A stretch of 64,000 nucleotides of DNA from Linnemannia hyalina (Eukaryota > Mortierellomycota > Mortierellomycetes > Mortierellales > Mortierellaceae), in NCBI GenBank assembly GCA_019671135.1, contig JAHRHY010000015.1, positions 1,674,001-1,738,000 on the forward strand, in the 5' to 3' direction. A model generated the notes under the pieces. The model did not search any database and was not told the DNA's origin. It saw only the letters and a program-made list of their open reading frames with translations. The translations under genes and the position numbers were made by a program. Below, one piece after another: positions 54,220-64,000 of this stretch. The first letter of the stretch is position 1. Every line of letters begins with the position of its first letter.

Positions 54220-54713
54220 CGGCCCCTTCATGTGCAGAGGATATAAAAAGGCATATAAAAAATATCCAAAGTCCAAGGAACGGAGTGTTGACTTCCATAA
54301 CTGGCATATCTCTTCATAGTGGGCAACAGAACACAGAATAAAATAGCAATAGACAGCACAAGAATTTTTAAAATGTAATCTCTCCCCTGTATTTCACGAC
54401 AAAGATACAGTTGAGAATACAAGTGCTTTAGATGATCACATACAAGAACTACTCTGTCGAATCTTGCAGTGAGGGTTACAGTTTAATAGTAGATGAACAC
54501 ATTCAAGATATTGGTGAGCGAAAAATAAGAAGACTTTGTTGTTTGGAGAATGTAGTTGTGTTTAGTAGGATAATCGCGCAAGGAATGTTACAGTGGTTGT
54601 TTTAAATGGTTGATATCATACATACACTCTCCTCTAATGGACGCGGTGGATATCGTCAAGATCTGCAGAGATGTAACAAACACCATATGATAATTTGGAC
54701 TTGAAAGGCCTCC
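54220..54713. repeat. Element X right terminal direct repeat
   Basis: 494 bp, apparently identical to 49303-49796. Its inner flank is GTAG and its outer flank TAGG, then the B integrase frame resumes. Confidence 0.93.
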
Positions 54714-54717
54714 TAGG

Positions 54718-57700
54718 AACATGTTTCGCCCATGCTTGTTTATGGTCTTGAACCTCTTTGCGAATGATAGTGCATGCTGTTTTCACATGATTTTCGGCGA
54801 CTCCGTTTCCGCGAGGGTGATAAGGGGTGAGTAACCTATGTTGCACTCCCATAGTGGTAGTCATCACTTGCACCGCCTCGTTAACGAATTCTCTGCCATT
54901 GTCAGATTGGAGGATACGTGGAAAACCAATAGTGGTGAAGATTTTGAACAAAACTTTTGCAATGGTCATCCCCTTCTTGTCAGGTATGGGTTCCAAGAAG
55001 ACGAACCTTGTACAAACATCAACCAAAATGAGTAGGAATAGGTTTCCATCGCTCTCCACAGGGAATGGACCGGTCAAATCAACCGCCATATGTTCACCTG
55101 GTAACTGAGCATGAATGGCCGTCAGAGGGTGGTATCCCTTGCGTGCGATGTTGACTCGCTGGCATTCTTGGCAACGCTGAACATACTCCAAGCAATCCTT
55201 GGCCAGATTAGGCCACGTCTTTTGCAACGAATGAATATGCTTGACCATGGCATTGGTCCCAATGTGACCAAGCGCATGTGCGTCGACTAACACTCCTCTT
55301 CTCTCTGAGACAGCTACCGTCACACGTTGAGTGTCGGCGTCCTGGATTAAGTGAACATAACCATAAATTTTGCTCGGAGCAGATCCTTGAGTGCGGGCTG
55401 TCCACAACTCTTGAGGAAACTGGCGAGACAAAGCGTCTGGTAAAACGTTCAGAACGCCAGGTCGATAAACAACCTTAAACGTGTAATCCAAAATAGTCTC
55501 CTGCCATGCGGTAAGCATCGAGTTCATATCCTTCTGCGTATGCATAAAAGTAAGAGCGCGATGATCCGTGAAAAGCGTAAAGTGACGGCCCCACAAATAG
55601 TAATGCAACTTCTTCAGTGCAAACACAATTGCCAATAACTCCTTCTGAGTTGTACTATAGCGTCGTTCACTGGGTTGCAATGAGCGCGCAACAAAAGAAA
55701 TATATCTAATGTTTTTGGGATTCGCCTCGCCTTCCGGCAGCTGATATAAAATTGCTCCAATTCCAACGTTAGATGCATCTGTAGCAACATATAACGGCAA
55801 ATTGAAATCCACCCAGCAAATTATGGGCGATAAGACCAACAAATTCTTTAGTGCCTCAAAGCTCTTCAACTGAGCAGCATTCAACGTAAATGGACCCGCC
55901 ACATTACGCATAGCATCTAGCGGAGCGCTAATGGTAGCTATAATGGGTACGTGATCGCGGAAAAAATTAAAAGTCCCCATATAAGATTGAACCTGCTTAC
56001 CCGTAGTTGGGGGTTTCCAATCATTGATATTCACCAATTTATTGGGATCAATTCTTTTTCCATCAAGATCCACAATGAAGCCCAGCAACGCCACCTGCGT
56101 ACTGTAGAACTTGCACTTGTCAAGGTTAATAATAAGCTTGGCATCAGTTAGCCGTTTAACCAACTCTATCATCTGAATCGCATGATCGCTTCTGTTCTTT
56201 GATGCGAGAAGAATGTCATCGATAAAATTTCTGACAAATTTCAAATCCCCAAGGATTCGGCTCATGCCACGCTGAAACAAACTGGACAAGGGCTTCAATC
56301 CAAAAGGAGCCTTCTTGAACATATATTGAATCCCGTTATGCATAAATGCCGTCAACGGCTGATCTTCTTCATGGATTGGTAATCGATGATACGCCTGCTT
56401 TAGGTCCACAGTCGAGAACACTGCATTGCCTCCAGCAAATTGCATGATGTCTGATATAAGTGGTACCGGAAAATTATCATCGGGTAGGTGCGCGTTTAAG
56501 GGCCGCGGATCCAAGCACACTCGGTAGAGAGTCTTGTTTCCGTTAGCATCTTTCTTAGCCGCTAGCGTTAATGTGTTGTTGTGTGCATTACCTGCAGGTG
56601 CTAATGTAATTACATCATCCTTCAGCCAATTCTGGATTGCTTCATCAAGAACCGGCATTTGCGATGCAGCAAATACTTTAGGTCTGCGGTAGAGGATAAC
56701 GTCATCAGGGACTGGCAAATACACCTTCATTTCAGGTATAGTACAATGACTTGTATTTGGAATCTTGGCGTTTAACCTCAGCGACTCTTCTATACTCTTC
56801 ATGAACGCGTCCTTTTCCGCAATAAATTCCTGCGTCTTTTCTCGTTCTGGAATCGTGAGAGGTATCAGCGTGGGCTTTTCGTCTTCAACTGGCGCTGGCA
56901 TCCGTCCAGACGACTCATCTGCATCGGGTAGTCCAACGATATTGAATCCATAGCGGTGAAAGAGATCCATGCCAATGGTAACTGCATGACTCTGTTCAAT
57001 AACCTCATATGGCGCGCTAAGCACATTCTGTCCACAGACAATCTCTACGTTTTCCGTTTCTCCAACGCGTTTAATGACAGACGAGTCAGCTAATTCAATG
57101 TATCCTTCCATTGGTTTAACCGGAATAGAATACTTTTTGACTACAGCTGCACTAATAAATGAGTGTGTGGCACCAGTATCAATGAGTGCAAGATGTCGCT
57201 CTTGATTAAGATAAACAGGAACAAACAGTCGATTATCCGGCTGATGTTTTCGTTTACTTGAACCATAGTGCTTGTGTACTAACTCAAAGTCCTTCTTTCC
57301 AAAGGAGAATAATGGGTAACCATCACATGCGTCTGACACTGGGTTATCACTAATTGAAAATCTTTCGAAGGCCCTTAGGTACTCGTCGTCTACTACATCC
57401 TCGATGTTGTACTCGGCCGGTGCATTATCTCTTCCTTCTTTAACAATGCCCATAGCTCCATACTTCACCTTTGCTTGGTCGACAGCCACTTTAGCATCAC
57501 CGCTACCTTCCCCCCCGTCGAGAGGATGCATCGGCAATGGACCTACATGAACTCTCATACCCAAACCGGATTCACCACGCAGTTTGCTCTTCAATTCGAT
57601 TTTCGCAATACCCTTTGCATTCTTCTTTTTCTTCTTTCTCTTCTTCACTGTTTCACTCCGTGGGTTGATGTCACTGACATTCTTCTCGTCAGTTGTTGTT

Positions 57701-59415
57701 TCATTCACTATGACTACTTCTGTTAAACTGTGCGACTGCTCCTCCAGTTCATGTACATCAGTTTGTTGCATCTCACTGCTTGTTTCCACCTGTTTGGAAT
57801 GCAGAATGAAAGACGCGTCGTTAGTCATGCGGTCATGTTCGACTTCGGTGACGTCACCATTTTCGTTACTCATCTCAACGACATCTTGGTCGACAACAGA
57901 CATCTCACCACCATCTACTTCAACTTTTTCTTCAGATGCATCATCATACTCAACAGTGTGGTTTAGCTTACCATTGCTGTTTCCTCTGCCAGGATAAGGA
58001 TGGTGTCCACGGTTGAAGTTCCTCTTGTAACCTCCACGACCATGACTGCCTCCTCGACCTCTAGGCGCACCAGAACCACTACCATTACCGAAGGCGCCAC
58101 GTTGACCGCCGAATCCAGCATTCCCCCTCTGGACCGAACTGTCACCCGCTGTAGGAACTTGGTTGATGCTACCACCAGTAGTCCCCCCGACACGCGTTCC
58201 ACTTGTCGTCGCAAGCGTTGCTGCTGCCGCTGCCCTCTTCTGCTGGTTGATGAGCTTATCCTTTAAACTCTGGGCCTGCCTCGCTGCTTCGTTATCTGCA
58301 GCCCCGGTCAATCGTCTCCTCTCCAAAATAACCGGTGCCCACTCATCACTGTCTGCGGGTCCCTGCATATGCTGCAAACTGTCCATATAAGACTCGAAGG
58401 TTGTTTCATCAGGTGCCACACCCAGCATCCCCTCAAGGACCGCAATGCGCTTCTGTAACAAGATCATCGTAAGAACGCTCGGGTCGACCGCTCTCTGCAG
58501 CAAGAATAACAAATCAGCGAACTTGGGTAAGTCCTTGACTTGGTACACATCCATCAACCTCTTCATCCGATGGTAGTACTGCTTGTACGATTCACCTCGT
58601 TCTAACCCCATCTTGATCACCTTCTCAACCTCATCTGTTCTCTCAGTCTGCGTCATAGCACTCTCCACAAACACTTTCTCGCATCTCGCCCACGGCCACT
58701 TTCCTTCAGGGTCACGACTCAAGACTGCATTCATGGCATCAGACGCTTTGCGATCCATATTCGCCAAGCACAACAACCTTGAACATCTCTCATCGAACCC
58801 GCCCGTCGTGAACTTTGTTACTCCTATTCTATGGAATTCGTACAGGAACTCTCGGACGTTGGTAATCAAGGGACCGTGGATCTTGATGTCAAGAACAGGA
58901 AGCAGATGAGCCTCGACCAACCGATGGTAACGCGGAAACTCATTCGACAACTTGATCTCGTCAATCTTTCCACCCTTCTTAACCCCCAACTCCTCATTCT
59001 CCTCTCTGGTCACAACACTAGAGAATGCCGTCCTCCCCATGGACCTCTCAGCACTCTCTAGGTCATCCAGCATGACATTCCACTCGTTCATCGCGGTCTT
59101 GGCCTCAGCGATCTGACGTGTTAGTTCCGCCAACTTTGGTCGCTCCTGGTCGCCCTCCTCTTGGCTCAACCCTTGGATGCGCGCGGCTAACTGCATCTTC
59201 TGTCTCGTCAACGTCGCCAGTTGCATCGAATACTCCTTCATCTTTCCTCTGGCTGCATGGGCATCCATAAAGTCAGAGCCAACAGTCTCCTGCATGTCAA
59301 CATCAACGTCCATGCCTGCTCCCTCATCTCGTCCCGACGTCAAGGTAAGTGCATCTAACGCACCAACAACCTTATTGCCAACGTCCTCGTTCTTCTTTGC
59401 CGTATTCGCTGCCAT
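54718..59415 (-). CDS. Element B gag-pol, 5' part (gag to integrase core)
   Basis: 1,566 codons to the X junction (the frame runs 28 codons into X before a stop). Gag has a coiled-coil start (AKTAMNEWNVMLDDLESAER) and no CCHC knuckle; instead there is an RGG/Gly-rich basic patch (APRGRGGSHGRGGYKR). Then come an acidic linker, protease (LALIDTGATHSFIS), reverse transcriptase (RNFIDDILLAS), RNase H (YVATDASNVGIGAIL, KELLAIVFALK, FTDHRAL), the integrase finger (HALGHIGTNAMV...CQECQR) and acids in MAVDLTGPF, LQSDNGREFVN and AENHVKTA. No other lesion was seen, so B was probably intact until X arrived. Confidence 0.92.
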
Positions 59416-60177
59416 TCTCTATGACCCAATTAAAGGAAAAGAAAACAAACAGACAAGCAGAATAAACAGAAAACGAAATGAGCTTTTGAAAACTGATGAT
59501 CAACCAGACTGCACCCCAGAAAAAATAATACTGTTACTACTAACGTCAACTTCCAGTACTTTTTTGCTCAGTGATCCACTTGATTCAAAATAAAAATAAA
59601 AAACAACACCCAGAAAAAACTAAAAGTTTTCTAATGCAAATGAATTCGGATGAGGGCACACCTAAATGCCAACAAAGACGAATCCCGCGTTTATTTGAAC
59701 AAGAATGTCCTTGATCAAAACTAACGGTGAGTTTTCTAATGAATCTCTGCTACCGTGTTATATGAAGACCTCAAATGACCACACAGATGTATGATCGCAC
59801 TTGAAAGCTCCAACACAAAAAGGTAGAATAGTAACCAAATAATAACAACGAAAGTAACCGCCTGTTACACTTCGTATTAATGATCAGTCTCTGCTGTAAC
59901 CTTGTCACTAGTGACCAGATACACGCACGAAATGACCACAAATAAAAGAAAAGGATCCTGTCCTTGTTGGATTATCCTGAAAATAGAGAAAAATCCTGAC
60001 AGTAAAGGTCCTGTTCTGTAATGATCCGTAAATGCTCCCGTTACGTCCTGAATCGCTCCTGTAGATTGATGGAGTGTTCCTCGTAATGGGTTGAATGAAT
60101 AAATAAATGAGTGGATGGATCCTGTCAATCGTTCGACGGATTCTGATCCCGATCCGTGTTGTATTTATCAAAAAAAA
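59416..60177. other. Element B leader
   Basis: 762 bp between the 5' LTR and the gag start on the minus strand; AT-rich. A run of seven T (element sense) follows the LTR directly. No gene and no TGG-type primer-binding site were seen. Confidence 0.6.
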
Positions 60178-60346
60178 TGAAAATTTTTACGCTAGTCACG
60201 CACAATCGAATTGATAAGACAAGAGAGGGATCTTTGTTAACAGCCCAGACACCTCCATTTATGTCGGTGTCTGGTCATATGACTAAATTACTGTCTCTAG
60301 CCTAATTACATTAGCTGACACCCCCGAGACAGGCAAATATGCGACA
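60178..60346 (-). repeat. Element B 5' LTR
   Basis: 169 bp, identical to 47914-48082. Its outer edge abuts the truncated element C frame. Confidence 0.93.
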
Positions 60347-60348
60347 CC

Positions 60349-62517
60349 ACTCCCTCTTCCGTTTCGGATGTCCAGTGCTTTCTGGGTTTCTCCAACTTCT
60401 ACCGTCGTTTTGTACGGAAATACTCCCATATCGCCGCGCCTCTCACCGCGTTACTCAAGAAAAATACTAACTTTGTCTGGACCGCTATCGCACAAGCCGC
60501 TTTCACGGAGCTCAAGTCACGCTTCATGTCTGGCCCCGTCCTTCGGCATTTCCAACCAGATCGCCCCTGCATCATTGAAACTGACGCTTCTGACAAGGCC
60601 CTCGGCGCTGTCTGCAGTCAGCGTGACCAAGATGGACGCCTACATCCTATCGCTTACTACTCCCGAAAACTATTGCCTGCTGAACTCAACTATCAGATCT
60701 ACGACAAAGAACTCCTTGCCATTGTGTCTGCCTTTAAACATTGGCGACACTACCTGGAATTCTCGCCCGCTACCACGGAAGTCATCACCGACCACAGAAA
60801 TCTTGAGTACTTTACCACCACGCGCCAATTGAGCCGCCGTCAAGTCCGCTGGTCTGAAATCTTGTCTGACTACAACTTTACCATCCATTACCGCCCTGGC
60901 TCCCAGAATGCCGCTGCCGATGCTTTGTCCCGGCGGGACAACCCTGGAGAGGGAGGTGCGGCCCAGCACGGCAAGACCGAGATGACCCTCCTACCGCCGA
61001 TCCAGATTCTGAACACCATCCAGGCCCGGTCACTGCAACCAGAGACGCCAGCGATCCAGGAAAAAATCAAGACACTAATCCCCGATGATCTATACTTTGG
61101 TCCAATACTCGCCAAGACCGCAAAGTCGAACTCGGACAATGCCCAGTACTCAATTCAAGATGGGCTACTCCTGCGGGATGGCCTTGTCTGCGTCCCCGAC
61201 GATCCCGAACTCAAGAAACAAATCCTTCAAGAATGTCACGACGCCCCAACCGCCGGTCATTTTGGAATTACCAAGACCTCAGACCTTGTCAGTCGAACCT
61301 TTTACTGGCCTTCCATGTGGCGTTACATCAAGGATTACATCAACGGTTGTGACACCTGCCAACGGACAAAGTCATCCACTCACAAGCCTTATGGACTTTT
61401 ACAACCCCTGCCTGTACCAGATCGCCCCTGGACCTCAGTATCGATGGATTTCATCACCCAACTCCCCCCCTCAAACGGCTATACGGCAATCTGTGTTTTT
61501 GTGGACCGATTCACCAAGATGGCACACTTTGTCCCCACCTACGACAACATCAATGCACAGGATACGGTCTGTTTGTTCCTAGAACGCGTATTTTCAGCCC
61601 ACGGTCTCCCGGATGACATTGTTTCTGACAGAGGCGCCACCTTCACTTCAGCCTTCGTTTCCACCATGTTCAAGTCTCTGGGGATCAATCAGAAGCTTTC
61701 TACCGCCTACCACCAACGCACCGATGGACAGACCGAGAGAGTAAATTCAATACTGGAACAGTACCTACGAGGGTATATCGACTATCAGCAAACGGACTGG
61801 AGCACCCTTCTACCGATAGCAGAATTTGCATACAACAACGCAACACACTCAACAACAAAAACAACACCATTCTTTGCCAACCTCGGCTACCATCCGAAAT
61901 TCACCATCACCATCCCAAGAGTCTCGAAGGACAATGTCCCAGCCCAGGAACGCGTCCAGGCCCTAAAGAACCTCCATGCGGAGATGCAACTCAATATCCA
62001 CACCGCCATTGAACAGCATGCCAGGAACTTCGACACCAAGGCCCAACCACAACCCAATCTGCAAGTAGGAGATCTTGTATGGCTAGACGCCCGGAACCTC
62101 CAAACGAACAGACCATGCAAGAAGCTCGACCATAAGCGCATGGGCCCTTACCGTATTCTCGAAAAAATCGGCACTCGATCCTTCCGTCTCGATTTACCAC
62201 CAACGACCAAGCTACATCCTGTCTTTCATGTAAACTTACTTGAGCGTGCGCATCCAGATACGATCCCCGGTCGAGCCTCAAAACGACCTCCTCCGCTTGT
62301 CGTCTCCGGCGATGAGGAGTACGAGGTTGAGGCCATTTTGGATTCACGGATCAGGCGCAACCACCTTGAATACTATATACATTGGAGAGGCTACCCCGTA
62401 TCCGAACGAACCTGGGAACCGGCCGCCTGTGTCAAGAATTCCCCGGACCTTGTTCGCGAGTTCCATCTGCAACACCCTCACAAACCCAGCCAAAGGCCTC
62501 TTGGAACTCGGCCCTAG
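60349..62517 (+). CDS. Element C pol fragment (RT end, RNase H, integrase, chromodomain)
   Basis: The frame is open from the B junction for 723 codons; the first ATG (60526) is internal and not a real start. It has the RT thumb motif SDVQCFLGFSNFYRRFV, RNase H (IETDASDKALGAVCSQ, KELLAIVSAFKHW, TDHRNLEYF), the integrase finger (HDAPTAGHFGITKT...CDTCQRTK), the catalytic acids in VSMDFITQLP, SDRGATFTSAF and TDGQTERVNS, a LHPVFHVNLL segment and a chromodomain (LEYYIHWRGYPVSERTWEP). Sequence and codon use are unlike A and B, so it belongs to a different chromovirus lineage. No internal stop. Confidence 0.92.
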   Translation, partial: TPSSVSDVQCFLGFSNFYRRFVRKYSHIAAPLTALLKKNTNFVWTAIAQAAFTELKSRFMSGPVLRHFQPDRPCIIETDASDKALGAVCSQRDQDGRLHPIAYYSRKLLPAELNYQIYDKELLAIVSAFKHWRHYLEFSPATTEVITDHRNLEYFTTTRQLSRRQVRWSEILSDYNFTIHYRPGSQNAAADALSRRDNPGEGGAAQHGKTEMTLLPPIQILNTIQARSLQPETPAIQEKIKTLIPDDLYFGPILAKTAKSNSDNAQYSIQDGLLLRDGLVCVPDDPELKKQILQECHDAPTAGHFGITKTSDLVSRTFYWPSMWRYIKDYINGCDTCQRTKSSTHKPYGLLQPLPVPDRPWTSVSMDFITQLPPSNGYTAICVFVDRFTKMAHFVPTYDNINAQDTVCLFLERVFSAHGLPDDIVSDRGATFTSAFVSTMFKSLGINQKLSTAYHQRTDGQTERVNSILEQYLRGYIDYQQTDWSTLLPIAEFAYNNATHSTTKTTPFFANLGYHPKFTITIPRVSKDNVPAQERVQALKNLHAEMQLNIHTAIEQHARNFDTKAQPQPNLQVGDLVWLDARNLQTNRPCKKLDHKRMGPYRILEKIGTRSFRLDLPPTTKLHPVFHVNLLERAHPDTIPGRASKRPPPLVVSGDEEYEVEAILDSRIRRNHLEYYIHWRGYPVSERTWEPAACVKNSPDLVREFHLQHPHKPSQRPLGTRP

Positions 62518-62527
62518 AGGGGGAGGT

Positions 62528-62724
62528 TGTCACGAGACAAGAGCTTGCTCTTGTGACTTCGCCCTAACGAGTATAAAAGGGCCTTAGATAGCAAATCTAT
62601 AGCTCTTTACTTGGTATCGCCAATACAACATACTCTTTAACCTATTCCTTATACTCATTTCTTAGTCCTTGATCAAGGTTCTCTTTATCTACTTCATTCT
62701 ATTGCTTGGTCTGCTTTCTTGACA
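62528..62724 (+). repeat. Element C 3' LTR
   Basis: 197 bp, TGTCA...TGACA ends. TATAAAA at 62572-62578. The first 30 bp contain a perfect short palindrome (ACAAGAGC..GCTCTTGT). Its partner LTR is not in the window. Confidence 0.8.
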
Positions 62725-64000
62725 GGTAGGCGTAGAACTCCATGCAAGAGACAAAGTGTGGAGAGTCTTCTTTAAGGTGTTTCTCATGCATTCGTTCGTT
62801 GTAGTTGGTAAGTTGCGCGGAAGAAAGGTTATAGCTTTCCAGAATGTTGATGATGTTGTAATTGTTGCTTTCTTGTTGACGTTCTGTTGCTGTGTTAATG
62901 CCATTGATGTGATGGATGTTTTTGTTGATGGCAATGATATATTGCTGGAGGTTGATGAAAGGTACATTGTAATAGCAACAGAAGAAGGGTGACAGACAGG
63001 AGCAGGAGGCAGAAACGGATGGTGTTTATTGTACAGGGGAGCCAGGGTATTTATATGTGCTAGGCTATGGGCTCCAGAATGGTGGTGAGGTGATGATGTG
63101 GTTAGATGGGGATGTAATTAGGTGATAATGTGGTTAGATGGGACAGTGGTTAGATGACGCTAATGATCTAGGGTCACAACAGACTATGATACTGTGACAT
63201 ACATTGTCAATGATGGTATTGTTGTGCACGCAGAACCACTCAAAAAGGTTATGCTTGAAGCTGTTTTTGAAGTATACTTGGTATGTCTAACCATGCTCTC
63301 TTGCTGGATGTATGAGCACATAGTAAAGTGCGTTGTAGGATGAATGAGGTTCCCAGATGCGTGTGAATGGGAACTCGGGATTGGCTTCGCATGTCTCCAG
63401 TATGATATTCCTGTCTCCGAGGAAGCTGTCGCCACTGTCCGGAAATAAGAGAGCGATCTCTGTTGCTGTGGGTTTGTGGTATTGGTACTGGTGTTGATTG
63501 TTGGCAGTAGTGCGCCCTAGTTGGCAGTGCTTTTAATGCCACCTCGGATAATGAACATGAGGTTGTTGTGCTGAGCGTCGTGGCAGTTGAGTTCATGTTT
63601 CCGCATTGTTTTGTATATGCCGCTGAATGGGTTGATATGTTATCCATGTCTCGAGGTCTTTAAGCCAAGTGACGCTGAGTGTGTTTTTAAACACGTTGTT
63701 CCTGATACTGGCCTGCATATTGGGATCATAAAAATATATTTGCATGGACCCAGGGGTTTTGTTGTTTATTGGAAAGACTGATTCGATTCTATGCATAATT
63801 TGTCCACTAATGCCAAGAGTGAATGCGCCCTTCTTAGCGTTGGCAAGAGTGTGGTCCAGATTGCATTGCATGGAGGCGAACGCCATAGCTGAGTTGTATT
63901 GTATTTTCTGATGTTGCAATAGAATTTTTTGCATTACAACAGGTCCATGATTTCATTGTAAGGCATGATTTGTGGCAGGGTGATCTGTCCCTTGCTGTAA
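62725..64000 (-). pseudogene. Decayed Helitron (helitron-helicase-like N-terminal region)
   Basis: Minus-strand blocks: AMAFASMQCNLDHTLAN, GAFTLGISGQIMHRIESVFP and MQIYFYDPN (63600-63930) match the Helitron-like N domain order 'ALAF.S....GPY.FRI.GQ.YHR...L.P......QLY.YD'. In other frames come TEIALLFPDSG and RIWEPHSSYNALYYVLIHP (63290-63480), the counterpart of the 'HPSYDPLQYPLLFP' motif. After a solo LTR, IHHINGINTATERQQESNNY...PHFVSCMEFYAY continues to the element C border. Several frameshifts; the Rep and helicase domains are not in the window. It continues beyond the right edge. Confidence 0.55.
62990..63181 (-). repeat. Probable solo LTR in the Helitron relic
   Basis: On the minus strand a 192-bp block begins TGTTGTGACCC and ends CTGTCTGTCA (TG...CA). 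It has TATAAATA at 63048-63055, then AATAAA at 63025-63030, in LTR order, and it interrupts the Helitron frame. No clear 5-bp target duplication, so boundaries are tentative. Confidence 0.45.

Larger units (their letters stand above)
49303..54713 (-). mobile_element. Element X: 5.4-kb DNA element with 494-bp terminal direct repeats
   Basis: Inserted in the integrase codons of element B with a 4-bp duplication TAGG (49299-49302 and 54714-54717); excising it with one TAGG restores the B frame exactly. The two ends carry the same 494-bp sequence in the same orientation (49303-49796 and 54220-54713; constant offset 4,917, no difference seen). Inside, on the minus strand, are a DDE transposase and a 736-residue ORF1; there is no reverse transcriptase, tyrosine recombinase or helicase. 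The outermost bases are loosely inverted (CGGCCCCTTCATGT versus GGAGGCCTTTCAAGT). Direct rather than inverted long repeats are not expected for a Harbinger-type element. Confidence 0.8.
47914..60346 (-). mobile_element. Element B: Ty3/gypsy chromovirus, split by element X
   Basis: Minus-strand LTR retrotransposon with identical 169-bp LTRs (60178-60346 as 5' LTR, 47914-48082 as 3' LTR; TGTCGC...TTTTCA on its own strand). Without X it is about 7.0 kb. The outer flanks, CCATA on the left and CCACT on the right, do not form a target duplication. The right flank is the pol frame of element C, the left flank is unrelated sequence. A rearrangement, or recombination between two copies, is therefore likely. 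Confidence 0.9.
60347..62724 (+). mobile_element. Element C: 5'-truncated Ty3/gypsy chromovirus
   Basis: The 3' part of a third retroelement: pol from the end of the reverse transcriptase onward, a purine tract (62516-62526) and one LTR. Gag, protease, most of RT and the 5' LTR are missing at the junction with element B. On the right it interrupts the Helitron relic. Confidence 0.9.

Noticed and set aside
60178..60346. Element B LTR as the 5' LTR of element C
   Set aside because: It is identical to the other B LTR and unlike the C 3' LTR at 62528-62724.
1..64000. CRISPR arrays, rRNA genes, bacterial operons
   Set aside because: No regularly spaced repeats with unique spacers, no rRNA-like stretches, and gene structure is clearly eukaryotic.

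Overview
The window looks like nuclear DNA of an early-diverging filamentous fungus, most likely Mortierellomycotina or a close relative. The left half has intron-rich genes (up to 14 exons, introns mostly GT...TAG). It keeps an E2F-type factor and a 4E-HP-type eIF4E, families usually absent from higher fungi, and it holds Crinkler-type effector remnants. The genus is an inference; no rRNA or other marker lies in the window.

1-26,260: ordinary genes. They are an unplaced C-terminal reading frame, the 3' half of an E2F-like gene, TAF11, a ceramide synthase (LAG1 type), GPI mannosyltransferase I (PIG-M/GPI14), the glycogen debranching enzyme, a seven-helix membrane protein of unknown function, and an eIF4E class II (4E-HP-like) protein with a very long disordered N-terminus. 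All exon chains below were joined by hand and their phases agree. Spacers are long, purine/pyrimidine-biased and microsatellite-rich.

26,261-41,756: an accessory zone of decaying sequence. It holds a DDE transposase relic, a decayed Crypton-like tyrosine-recombinase element with a GCR1_C-like tail, a six-exon gene of unknown function with one in-frame stop and a PD-(D/E)XK-like signature, three short hairpins with one conserved loop and compensating stems, two Crinkler header fragments, and a broken zinc-finger gene related to ORF1 of the element described next. A 451-bp foldback MITE sits near the end of that gene.

41,757-64,000: nested mobile elements. Element A is an apparently intact Ty3/gypsy chromovirus (identical 148-bp LTRs, 5-bp target duplication, one 1,671-codon gag-pol). 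Element B is a second chromovirus on the minus strand (identical 169-bp LTRs), split inside its integrase by element X. Element X (5.4 kb) is the most unusual object here: identical 494-bp terminal DIRECT repeats, a TAGG target duplication, a HARBI1-like DDE transposase and a 736-residue acidic, Cys-rich repeat protein, but no reverse transcriptase. B adjoins the truncated 3' half of a third chromovirus (element C), which itself lies in a decayed Helitron that also holds a probable solo LTR. Insertion order, inferred from nesting: Helitron first, then C, then B, then X; A is independent and recent.
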